NCBI GenBank assembly: GCA_023488865.1
Contig: JAMDDG010000233.1
Location: forward strand, 1 to 21,256
From: Bacteroidota bacterium
Lineage (GTDB): Bacteria; Bacteroidota; Bacteroidia; Bacteroidales; Prolixibacteraceae
DNA: 21,256 nucleotides
Direction of reading: 5' to 3'
Position 1 is the first letter of the stretch. Every line of letters begins with the position of its first letter. The notes below the pieces were generated by a model. It had not been told where the DNA came from, did no database searches, and saw nothing but the letters and a program-made list of their open reading frames with translations. The position numbers were made by a program, and so were the translations under genes. Positions 14,735-21,256 of the stretch are shown here, one piece after another.

Positions 14735-16216
14735 TTATTTCCTCCTACATTTTTTTGCCATTTCAGCGGCAAGGTTTACTACTGCTTCTGAAGCCAGTAC
14801 TTTAGGTTCAATACTATTGATAAACGATTTCAACGACTCAAGCCGACCTCTTTCGCTCCATTTATCTTTGGCAACGCCATGAATCAGATAACCATCAGGA
14901 GGACTGAAAAGCATATTTTTAAGTTCTTCATGATTTTTTGATCTTGTAGCAATAGAACGAATTGTACCCCATTGGGAAGAGAATGATTCCCCTTTGAAAG
15001 CATCATGATTCTTCTCAATAAACAGATTTACCTTTTCATAAACAATTTTTGCATTTGTTTTCTGTTTTTTGCTTGTTTCGAGATAGTTGAGTACAGCGTT
15101 ATCTAATGGCAATGAAGAAGGTGTTTTTTCATTTCTTGTTGTCGCTGTTCCTTTGCGTTCTTTATCAAAAGAGAAGGTGGCCTTTCCCAGATCATCAGTA
15201 CAACTTAAAAACTCAGGGTTGATGAGGACCTTTCCAAAACCTTCATTCAGAAAAAATCCTAAGCCTTTTTTGATTTGAGTTTGTTCCTCTGGGGTAATCT
15301 TCTTGCTGATACAAATCACGCTGCCTTTTTCAATGCCAAAGCGGTCGGCATCGCGCGACTGCCGCTTGAAATTATAAGGGGCGTAACGGAAAGTTCGGAT
15401 TTGGCTTCGATCCAAATCAACCTTTGAACCTTCCATTCCATAATACTTTCCGTCCGTTGGTATTATTGGTTGTCCATTTTCTTCATCAATAAACAGCAGG
15501 CGACTTTCGGTATATAAAAAAGTAAAGTTTGCCTCGATGTTTTGTGTTTCTATAAAGCCAATCTCAAATTCAGCATCATCAAAAATCTCCACTTGTCCGT
15601 ATTGTGCCGTTTTTGAGCGACCGATGTTTCGCTTTCCAGTCAAACTTTCCGTTATCATTTTCTTAACGTTTGAGGTCTCCTCTTCACTTAAATCGACCAA
15701 ATCAACTTGAAAACACAGTTCCATTCCTGCTTCGAGCGATTGGTAACCATACATATTCTGGTCTTTTGAGCGTCGGGTATCGCTATCGTAAGCCGATTTT
15801 ATGGCGAAGTTTTTGCCCAACTTGATCTCTGAAAATTGGGTGTCTTTTTCATTTACGATAAATTTATCGCGTAACTGCACCATTGGTTCCAATCTCTTTT
15901 GTTCTTCCGACAACTGATGATAGATATAGATCTGGTCTTTGAGCGTTTCGCCTTTTTTGACATACCACGAAGCCGGAACCTTGATAGCCCGTTTACCATC
16001 GATTAACGGAAAGGCATCACCAAAACGAACTTTCGCATTGTGGAATATGTCCATTGCAAGTTCCGGTTTGATGTCGGTATAAATTTTCCCGGCAACGAGG
16101 CCAAGAAAAACATTTCCCGGTATATAATCCAATGTTCGCTGTATGCCTTCGGTTGCAGCGAGTTCACTCAAAACAATATCAGAATGCAAAATACATTTGA
16201 ATTTTAGTGTTGTCAT
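14735..16216 (-). CDS. csx10: Csx10, Cas5-type RAMP subunit with a helical C-terminal extension
   Basis: A 493-residue protein. The N-terminus fits Csx10: HSDIVLSELAATEGIQRTLD leads into YIPGNVFLGLVAGKIY (31-46). A first RAMP domain ends with the loop RNIGRSKTAQYGQVEI (196-211), and a second with LGFFLNEGFGKVLINP (319-334). Csx10 is the signature subunit of subtype III-D and is expected to cap the crRNA 5' handle. Residues about 365-490 form an added, mostly helical segment (SSQWGTIRSIATRSKNHEEL, then KWSERGRLESLKSFI) that could stand in for the missing small subunit. Its start codon overlaps the stop of the upstream cas7 gene (ATGA), so the two are translationally coupled. Confidence 0.92.
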   Translation of the reverse strand: MTTLKFKCILHSDIVLSELAATEGIQRTLDYIPGNVFLGLVAGKIYTDIKPELAMDIFHNAKVRFGDAFPLIDGKRAIKVPASWYVKKGETLKDQIYIYHQLSEEQKRLEPMVQLRDKFIVNEKDTQFSEIKLGKNFAIKSAYDSDTRRSKDQNMYGYQSLEAGMELCFQVDLVDLSEEETSNVKKMITESLTGKRNIGRSKTAQYGQVEIFDDAEFEIGFIETQNIEANFTFLYTESRLLFIDEENGQPIIPTDGKYYGMEGSKVDLDRSQIRTFRYAPYNFKRQSRDADRFGIEKGSVICISKKITPEEQTQIKKGLGFFLNEGFGKVLINPEFLSCTDDLGKATFSFDKERKGTATTRNEKTPSSLPLDNAVLNYLETSKKQKTNAKIVYEKVNLFIEKNHDAFKGESFSSQWGTIRSIATRSKNHEELKNMLFSPPDGYLIHGVAKDKWSERGRLESLKSFINSIEPKVLASEAVVNLAAEMAKKCRRK

Positions 16217-16821
16217 TTCGTATCCTCCTTTCCATTTATCATTTCAAACTGACATCGCCCCAATCCCCTGTTTCTGTTTTGTCCCAGACGTTTAATCCAC
16301 TTGAAGCAAGCCTCAATTTGATCTTTATATTCCTCATTTACATTGGAAATCTCAGCTTCCAATACACAGGGTATCGTAGTTTGCATTCTGCGGAGCGAAT
16401 GTTTTTCAGCCACTCCACTTTGCCCGTTAATGGCGGTAGAAGAAATGGAACGATAATAAAATGGAGCAAGTTCTTTTTCAACACTTGCAGTGTAAAGCTT
16501 GTCGGATAACTTCGCGTTGGAAAAAAAGCATTCTCCTTTTTCAGTTACTCCAAATTCTTCCGGATCATTCTCTTCTGTTTTATCATTTGGTTTCTTGGAA
16601 GAGAAGCCAAATACAGTTTTTATGAAATTATCTTCGTTTTTGACTAACGTTTCAATTTCGATTGCGGCCTCCTTTATTAATCCTTTCAGAGTCCGTCCCG
16701 GAATATATGGCAATCCTTTTTTGTCTTTTATGACCAAAGCATCCAGATCACTTCCCGAAGTTAACCCAGAACCGGCATGCCATTCGGAGAAGAATTTGAT
16801 TGTATATTTAATCGTTTCCAT
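16213..16821 (-). CDS. Cas7 (Csm3-like) backbone subunit
   Basis: A compact 202-residue RAMP protein. It has the catalytic loop SGLTSGSDLDALVIKDKKG, in which D27 aligns with the RNA-cleaving aspartate of Csm3, then LPYIPGRTLKGLIKEA (37-52). It has a middle RAMP block near AINGQSGVAEKHSLRRM and the C-terminal glycine-arginine loop LGQNRNRGLGRCQFEM. It should form part of the crRNA-binding filament and cut target RNA at 6-nucleotide steps. The stop overlaps the csx10 start by 4 bases, and the start lies 1 bp after the cas10 stop. Confidence 0.94.
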   Translation of the reverse strand: METIKYTIKFFSEWHAGSGLTSGSDLDALVIKDKKGLPYIPGRTLKGLIKEAAIEIETLVKNEDNFIKTVFGFSSKKPNDKTEENDPEEFGVTEKGECFFSNAKLSDKLYTASVEKELAPFYYRSISSTAINGQSGVAEKHSLRRMQTTIPCVLEAEISNVNEEYKDQIEACFKWIKRLGQNRNRGLGRCQFEMINGKEDTK

Positions 16822-16822
16822 A

Positions 16823-18334
16823 TTAATCGTTATTTGGGTTAATGGATAAAACAGTAAGCCAGTCGTAAACGGGGGATTTTTCTTTGATTACCCCATTGTT
16901 CTTTTTTAATCCCAGATTATTTAGGATGGTATCATTCCCGACTGAGATCAGTCTTTTCATGCGTTGTTTAGCCATCTCTTTATTGTCATGCAGATCAGTC
17001 AGCCACTGCCTAAGACTGGATTTGATGGCATTGCCCTCTTTGCCGCGAAGGAATGATGCTGCCGCTAAAAGACCATCAATTGTTGGTTTATTGTTAGGAA
17101 CAATTGTGTAATATGGACCAAAATCGAACCTTATGTCAGAAGCCTTGGCCGTTAACTCGCGTTCAATAATGTCTTCGTAGCTTTCTACAAAACTGTCCTG
17201 CACTTTATGGAACATCAGACACGATGGGACAAGCTCATTCGCTTTGACCTTGGATTTTGCATCTTTCTTGGCATTTGCACAAAGTTTCTCGGCCAGGTCA
17301 ACTGCATAGTGGAACGGATAATTGACTTTGATGAAGGCTATACCAGTACAAGCAGTGAGGCCGTTTTTAAGATCAGTAGTAAAACCATGCTTGCTGAAAT
17401 TTATCTCTGTCTGTTTTTTAAATTCTTCCAGATATGCTTTGGTAAAGTCTAATGCAAGATCAGCACGACAAACAACAGTTAGGTCATCGCCGCCAACAAT
17501 GATTGGGCGGAAAGGGATTTTATCGGTTTCTTTCAGTTTAATTGCTTTCATCGATTCTTCAAATGCGGTATTGGCGGCAACTTTGGTCGCTTCATCAACC
17601 GCTTCCGAGAATCTTTTTTCTAAATCGGCATAATTACGTCCTGTCGTAATTTCATCTTTAAGATTTTGAAGCGCCTTCCCCATATTGTTCCCATCGGCAT
17701 GAATTACAGCAAGCCAACTGTAATTTGTATCTTTTGAGGAGACGATCTTTTCAACATCGGCAGTTATTCTTTCTTTATCGAAATAAGAGCCAAAAAACAA
17801 CTCGCTAACCCTTGAAGATTTTTTTGTTTGTTCCCGCTTAAGAAATGTTGCTTTGTCCAAAGGTTTTCCATCTACATCTTTTTCGTCACAGGATGGCAAC
17901 CCAGTTCTTCTTGAACGATTAATGACCATATAACCCAGATCAACCGGACGGAAGGGATTGTTTCTCTGGGCAGTGAGTTTGCGTTCTAATTCCTCAGACT
18001 TTAATTGAAATTGATCAGTTTCTGATATTTCAACTACTGCCTGACTTATATGCACCCCGGGGGCAAACTCCAGAATTTTTTTCGGAAATTTTTTTACCAC
18101 CTTACGGCATAATGTTTCATCTTCAAAAACGTACCGGATATTTCCGGCAGCGTTTCTAATGGCATTTGGATTCTTCTTGAAAAGGTCAAAGTCTTTGCCG
18201 ATCATTTTCGCGAACTCAGTTGTGCAAATTTGCTCAACTAGTTCGCTGGCCCCGGCTATTTCTTTCAGTTTATTGGTCTGAAAAATATAGCCTTGAATAC
18301 TGTGAATAGTTAATCCATAGAGATAGTTTTTCAT
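16823..18334 (-). CDS. cas10: Cas10, cyclase subunit lacking an HD nuclease domain
   Basis: A 503-residue protein. It opens directly with the Cas10 palm: IHSIQGYIFQTNKLKEIAGA (10-29) is the usual first-domain motif. WLAVIHADGNNMGKAL (207-222) is palm 1, and the GGDD active site lies at 281-284 within PIIVGGDDLTVVC. The thumb-like C-terminus follows. There is no HD domain, and the length is short for Cas10, so single-stranded DNA cleavage is not expected. Target-RNA binding should instead trigger synthesis of a nucleotide signal (cyclic oligoadenylate or another adenylate product). The start overlaps the preceding stop as ATGA. It is the second gene of the operon and precedes all the RAMP genes. 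Confidence 0.96.
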   Translation of the reverse strand: MKNYLYGLTIHSIQGYIFQTNKLKEIAGASELVEQICTTEFAKMIGKDFDLFKKNPNAIRNAAGNIRYVFEDETLCRKVVKKFPKKILEFAPGVHISQAVVEISETDQFQLKSEELERKLTAQRNNPFRPVDLGYMVINRSRRTGLPSCDEKDVDGKPLDKATFLKREQTKKSSRVSELFFGSYFDKERITADVEKIVSSKDTNYSWLAVIHADGNNMGKALQNLKDEITTGRNYADLEKRFSEAVDEATKVAANTAFEESMKAIKLKETDKIPFRPIIVGGDDLTVVCRADLALDFTKAYLEEFKKQTEINFSKHGFTTDLKNGLTACTGIAFIKVNYPFHYAVDLAEKLCANAKKDAKSKVKANELVPSCLMFHKVQDSFVESYEDIIERELTAKASDIRFDFGPYYTIVPNNKPTIDGLLAAASFLRGKEGNAIKSSLRQWLTDLHDNKEMAKQRMKRLISVGNDTILNNLGLKKNNGVIKEKSPVYDWLTVLSINPNND

Positions 18335-18720
18335 ATATGTTTGATTAGATATTTGATTTTAAGATTCATACCTCCGTTTATTATAAGTAGTTGTAATGGT
18401 TTGACTGAGTTAAATTCAATCACCTGCTCCAGCGAAGAACGCTTGTTGCTGTTTACGTTGTGGTGGTCGATTGCGAGGTAGTGCAGTGGCGGGGTAATAT
18501 CTTCGGTCAGTTCTATCCCGACAAAAATCTGTTTTCCGTTAAAAAGGTCCTGGTAGTCGCTAAGTTTTGCACCCCATTGCAGGTGGCGGTCAGCCATTTT
18601 CTCCCCTTCCGCAAATCCGTTTGCGGTTAAAAGCTGCCGGATGGTTAGCATTTCAAGATCGGCGCCGCCAATTAAGAAGAGATAATCAGGTCGGTCCATG
18701 TTAGTTAATTTGGGCATCAA
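18331..18720 (-). CDS. Short DHH-motif protein at the head of the cas operon, possibly truncated
   Basis: A 129-residue protein. It begins PDYLFLIGGADLEMLTIRQL (11-30), a strand-helix unit, continues with LQWGAKLSDYQD (47-58), and has YLAIDHHNVN (81-90), containing a DHH triad like motif III of DHH phosphoesterases. After SSLEQV (95-100) the sequence changes to a short basic tail, GGMNLKIKYLIKHI. I recall longer proteins of this sort in type III loci that continue after SSLEQV, so the C-terminal half may have been lost, but I cannot confirm this. The gene overlaps cas10 by 4 bases. The start may instead be the methionine at 18699 (MDRPDYLFLIGG). If active it could break down a signal nucleotide; if truncated it may be non-catalytic. 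Confidence 0.72.
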   Translation of the reverse strand: MMPKLTNMDRPDYLFLIGGADLEMLTIRQLLTANGFAEGEKMADRHLQWGAKLSDYQDLFNGKQIFVGIELTEDITPPLHYLAIDHHNVNSNKRSSLEQVIEFNSVKPLQLLIINGGMNLKIKYLIKHI

Positions 18721-18911
18721 ATATTAGTAAATATTATTGAAAAATCAATAGATTTTGGGAAATTATTTTTCACAAGTTGGTTTTCTTCAGGTTTTTATGG
18801 GTTTACGGCTTGTAGGGGCAGACCTGCAAACCCTGCTTTTGGCACAAATTTCACACAGAAATCACAATTACAGGATTCTTTTATTCAATCGTTCGCTTCG
18901 AAAAACATGAG
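18721..18911. other. Upstream region of the cas effector operon
   Basis: This gene-free stretch should contain the leftward promoter of the effector operon. The part next to the operon is very AT-rich (AAATATTAGTAAATATTATT at 18721-18740). I see no confident -33/-7 pair. At 18811-18836, TGTAGGGGCAGACCTGC followed by AAACCCTGC looks like a decayed half of a GC-rich palindrome common between Bacteroidota genes. Confidence 0.5.
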
Positions 18912-19024
18912 GTGACAAACAATAAGGTTCTGCAACAGTGGAAGAGAATGGCACACCTAAAAATAAGCGCAATAGGAGTTACCCCACAATTTCAAGATAA
19001 AGCTTGCAACAACTTGTTATTGGG

Positions 19025-19109
19025 AACCCCAGATGGGGTTTATGAAGATTTTTATCCCACTCGTCCCCAGTTGCACTGGGTGTTATTCACAGGAAACTCA
19101 TACGGAGTT
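19025..19109. repeat. Three-palindrome composite repeat of a second family
   Basis: Three palindromes lie in a row within 85 bp: AACCCC-agat-GGGGTT (19025-19040), CCCAGT-tgc-ACTGGG (19066-19080) and AACTC-atacg-GAGTT (19095-19109). The plan is that of the composite repeats at 7520-9464, but the sequence is unrelated. It therefore probably belongs to another IS200-type transposase elsewhere in the genome. An open frame across it (18912-19265) gives no recognisable protein. The remainder of 18912-19236 is AT-rich and should hold the promoter of the restriction-modification genes. Confidence 0.75.
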
Positions 19110-19236
19110 GCTCACCCGGGAAACAGGGCTTCACTTTATCGACATTGTTTTGTAATTCTAAATTCAAAGTTAAAAATTAAAACTCGTCTCATTTTTTTTG
19201 ATAGATTTACACTATTCAATTTAAAAGGTAGACAAA

Positions 19237-19857
19237 ATGGGTTGGGAGGAATTTGTACCTGCTGATTTAAAAGAACTGTACGAGGTTCAGGACTATAAAC
19301 ATGCTGCTGCCATTCTGGCCGTAGAATTTCCACAGGAATTTAGGGAGATTTGTGATGTTTAAAGAAGATTCAGGTTTGAGAGAAGTGATATTTTAGCTGC
19401 CGGTGGGAATGAAAGCCGAATCCCAAAACTCTTTTCTGATATTTTGCGTCCGATGGGGTGGAATGAAAAAAATTTAGATGCCGAGTTAAATGTATTTGAA
19501 ATTAAGGGCAAATCTAAAATATTAAAAAGCACTTTAAAACATGGTTCTCACTTGGTTGATTATTTAAAAGGCAGAGTTGCTTTCGACCTCGAATGGAATA
19601 GTAAAGACCAGACTTTTGACAGGGATCTCTATGCTTTCAGGGCTTTTTTTGAATACGACGCAATTAGTGTTGGTGTCTTAGTAACCAGAAGTAATGAATT
19701 GGATCCGCTTTTTAAACAGCTGGGGATAAATTCAAAATATGGGGCAAGCACTACGCATTTAGGAAAATTAATCCCAAGACTTCAAGCAGGGAGAAACGGA
19801 GGCTGCCCGGTTCTGGTATTTGGTATCACATCAAAATTAATGATCGACAATGAATAA
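19237..19857 (+). pseudogene. BglII/BstYI-type restriction endonuclease with one in-frame stop
   Basis: Reading from ATG at 19237 gives MGWEEFVPADLKELYEVQDY and so on to EICDV. A TAA follows at 19360-19362 (codon 42), and the same frame continues RRFRFERSDILAAGGNESR, DYLKGRVAFDLEWNSKDQTF (108-127) and GASTTHLGKLIPRLQAGRNG to a normal stop at 19857. The total of about 206 codons is close to BstYI and BglII, and DLEWNSKD with its acidic residues is the likely catalytic core. No frameshift is needed, only the stop codon. Family members from memory have DALRRF here, so GTT-TAA replaces GCT-TTA. The enzyme is probably dead unless the stop is read through or is a sequencing error. The methyltransferase start overlaps its end. 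Confidence 0.88.
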
Positions 19858-20596
19858 CAATATTTCAGCAAATGAAGATTTCTTAGATTTTTTAAAGGAT
19901 AGGAAATTTTCAACTATTCTGGCAGATCCGCCTTGGCAGTTTCAAAATAGGACCGGTAAAATGGCCCCTGAACATAAAAGATTAGCCAGATATGCTACCA
20001 TGTCTTTAGAAGAAATAAAGTCCCTTCCTGTGCAGGAAGCTACATCCAATCCTGCACATTTGTATTTGTGGGTTCCCAATGCATTGTTGTTCGAAGGGTT
20101 AGAAGTAATGAAAGCATGGGGATTCACTTACAAAACAAATTTGATCTGGTATAAAACGAGAAAAGATGGAGGACCTGACAGAAGGGGGGTTGGGTTTTAT
20201 TTCAGAAATGTAACTGAATTAATTTTATTCGGTGTAAAAGGAAAAAAAGCAAGAACGCTTCAACCGGGTAGGACCCAGGAAAACATCATAGTGAAGCAAA
20301 AGCGCGAACACAGTAGAAAGCCGGATGAACAGTATGAGTTGATTGAAGAATGTAGCCCCGGGCCTTATCTGGAGCTATTTGCAAGAGGTTCCAGGCCAAA
20401 ATGGATTTGTTGGGGGAATCAGGTCGAAAATTATTTTCCGGAATGGGAGACTTATAAAAATCATTCTCAGAATGGGAAAAATGGGAATAAGATTACAGGC
20501 ACTAATGGACTTTATACTCTGCCAGTTGAGGATCTAAAATTGTTTGAGAAAAAGGAAAAGATTAAAAAATCTGCCAAAGAGGAGAAAAAGGGCTGA
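19850..20596 (+). CDS. MT-A70-type adenine DNA methyltransferase
   Basis: A 248-residue protein of the MT-A70 family. The catalytic DPPW lies at 26-29 (ILADPPWQF). HLYLWVPNALLFEGLEVMKA (70-89), FTYKTNLIWYKT and the C-terminal SAM-site block REHSRKPDEQYELIEECSPG (152-171), then LELFARG, follow in the usual order. It should methylate adenine and protect DNA from the neighbouring restriction enzyme. BglII and BstYI cut AGATCT and RGATCY, but the specificity here is unknown. ATG overlaps the restriction gene stop by 8 bases, indicating a coupled pair. The lysine-rich tail (KKEKIKKSAKEEKKG) adds about 45 residues after the conserved core. With its partner broken it may act as an orphan methyltransferase. 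Confidence 0.94.
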   Translation: MNNNISANEDFLDFLKDRKFSTILADPPWQFQNRTGKMAPEHKRLARYATMSLEEIKSLPVQEATSNPAHLYLWVPNALLFEGLEVMKAWGFTYKTNLIWYKTRKDGGPDRRGVGFYFRNVTELILFGVKGKKARTLQPGRTQENIIVKQKREHSRKPDEQYELIEECSPGPYLELFARGSRPKWICWGNQVENYFPEWETYKNHSQNGKNGNKITGTNGLYTLPVEDLKLFEKKEKIKKSAKEEKKG

Positions 20597-20613
20597 AATT
20601 CAGCCTTTTTTTA
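20590..20613 (+). terminator. Terminator after the methyltransferase, probably bidirectional
   Basis: The stem GGCTG / CAGCC (20591-20595 and 20601-20605), extendable by two A-T pairs, is followed by seven T residues. The methyltransferase stop codon lies inside the stem. On the minus strand the same stem is followed by CTTTTTC, so it can also end the convergent outer-membrane protein gene, which stops at 20622. Confidence 0.85.
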
Positions 20614-20621
20614 TTCCCATT

Positions 20622-21256
20622 TTACCAATGCAGCAACCCTAACCCGATCGTAAAAGGCTCCATTGCCGGCCCCCGGTTATCCCTGAAAAAAGGGGTAAAG
20701 TAGTAGGTACCGTAGATGTTGAACCCCCTGTAACCTAAGCGGGCGGTGGCGCCACCGCGGAAGGGGCTGATGTTAAAATCGTCACGGTCTTTGGATTTGG
20801 TGCCGTCAATTTTCACCTTCGTATGTGATCCCATCTTCATCCCACCAATTACTCCCATCGACATCCAGAGGCCTGTCTCTTTTGGGAACTGAAACTCCAA
20901 CAAAAGCGGAACGGTCAGATAGCCGGTCGATAATTTTGTTTTCTGCAGCTTTGGGTCGCCGATCGGAATTGGCACGATATAGCCATCTGCATTTCTGATA
21001 GTGAAACCATTGCTGAAGCGGTAGTCGTTAAAATTGAGACCCAAACCGGTGACCAGGCCAAAATTTTGCTTTCTTTCCTGAAGGCCAATACTAAGTTTCA
21101 ACAGATTAATGTTCACCTCCAATGACTTGTTGTGGTTGATGTCTAAGTAGTTGGAGCCGTTGTATGAGGAAAAGCCAGGGATAGTATAACCGGCATAATC
21201 AACATTTGCAAAGGAGTTGACCCCCATTTCAAAAAAGGCCCAATGCCCTTTAAATT
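20622..21256 (-). CDS. Outer-membrane beta-barrel protein, PorT-like, partial at the 5' end
   Basis: The frame is open to the right edge of the window (FKGHWAFFEMGVNSFANVDY across the end), so the N-terminus and signal peptide are outside. The visible 211 or so residues alternate beta strands typical of PorT-family barrels: SIGLQERKQNFGLVTGLGLN, YLTVPLLLEFQFP, LWMSMGVIGGMKMG, RLGYRGFNIYGTYYFTPFF. They end in FTIGLGLLHW with a C-terminal aromatic residue. The internal methionine MGVNSF at 21227 is not the true start. This is a housekeeping-type Bacteroidota gene and marks the edge of the accessory region. Its substrate is unknown. Confidence 0.9.
   Translation of the reverse strand, partial: FKGHWAFFEMGVNSFANVDYAGYTIPGFSSYNGSNYLDINHNKSLEVNINLLKLSIGLQERKQNFGLVTGLGLNFNDYRFSNGFTIRNADGYIVPIPIGDPKLQKTKLSTGYLTVPLLLEFQFPKETGLWMSMGVIGGMKMGSHTKVKIDGTKSKDRDDFNISPFRGGATARLGYRGFNIYGTYYFTPFFRDNRGPAMEPFTIGLGLLHW

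Noticed and set aside
18912..19265. A 117-codon plus-strand frame before the restriction gene
   Set aside because: It runs through three palindromes and an AT-rich stretch, resembles no protein family, and overlaps the better supported restriction gene start at 19237.

Overview
The window looks like part of a Bacteroidota chromosome, probably a Bacteroidales or Marinilabiliales-type organism. The evidence is a PorT-like outer-membrane beta-barrel gene, a Bacteroidota-type IS200/IS605 transposase flanked by three-hairpin palindromic repeats, little Shine-Dalgarno signal, moderate to low GC, and a reverse transcriptase-Cas1 fusion of a kind known from this phylum. This is inference from gene content, with no database comparison. 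About 18.7 kb is one large type III CRISPR-Cas locus, with all of its protein genes on the minus strand.

Layout from left to right. Positions 1-3229 hold a CRISPR array of 46 identical 35-bp repeats that continues off the left edge. A 461-bp AT-rich leader (3230-3690) carries five copies of TTCGCAA. The adaptation and processing genes follow: cas2 (3691-3969), RT-cas1 (4042-6330) and cas6 (6541-7488). Positions 7489-9770 form a mobile and repeat-rich block: four copies of a ~120-bp three-hairpin element, an IS200-type tnpA bracketed by two of them, an unrecognised 267-residue protein, a degenerate 21-bp tandem repeat and a strong terminator. Positions 9771-11184 encode an unrecognised helical protein and a membrane-anchored protein with a cytoplasmic Rossmann-like domain. 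Positions 11188-18720 are a tightly packed effector operon transcribed leftwards: a short DHH-motif protein, Cas10 without an HD domain, a single Csm3-like Cas7, Csx10, a double Cas7, a TIGR04423-like protein and a TIGR03986-like large RAMP protein. To the right lie a second composite palindrome family, a BglII/BstYI-type restriction gene interrupted by one in-frame stop, its MT-A70 methyltransferase, and a partial outer-membrane protein gene.

How the parts fit. The array is transcribed on the minus strand, because the repeat in that sense ends in ACTGAAAC, the classic type III 5' handle. Cas6 should cut the precursor, and a III-D-like complex (Cas10, Csx10, about four Cas7 domains) should use the guides. 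Cas10 keeps both palm motifs including GGDD but has no HD nuclease, and no CARF or SAVED nuclease is visible. The most plausible output is therefore a nucleotide signal acting on a partner. The best candidate partner is the membrane protein encoded 3 bp after the last RAMP gene, and the DHH-motif protein is a possible signal-degrading or vestigial component. RT-Cas1 suggests that spacers can be captured from RNA. In agreement, many spacers read as protein-like peptides on the strand opposite the crRNA, so those guides would be antisense to mRNA.
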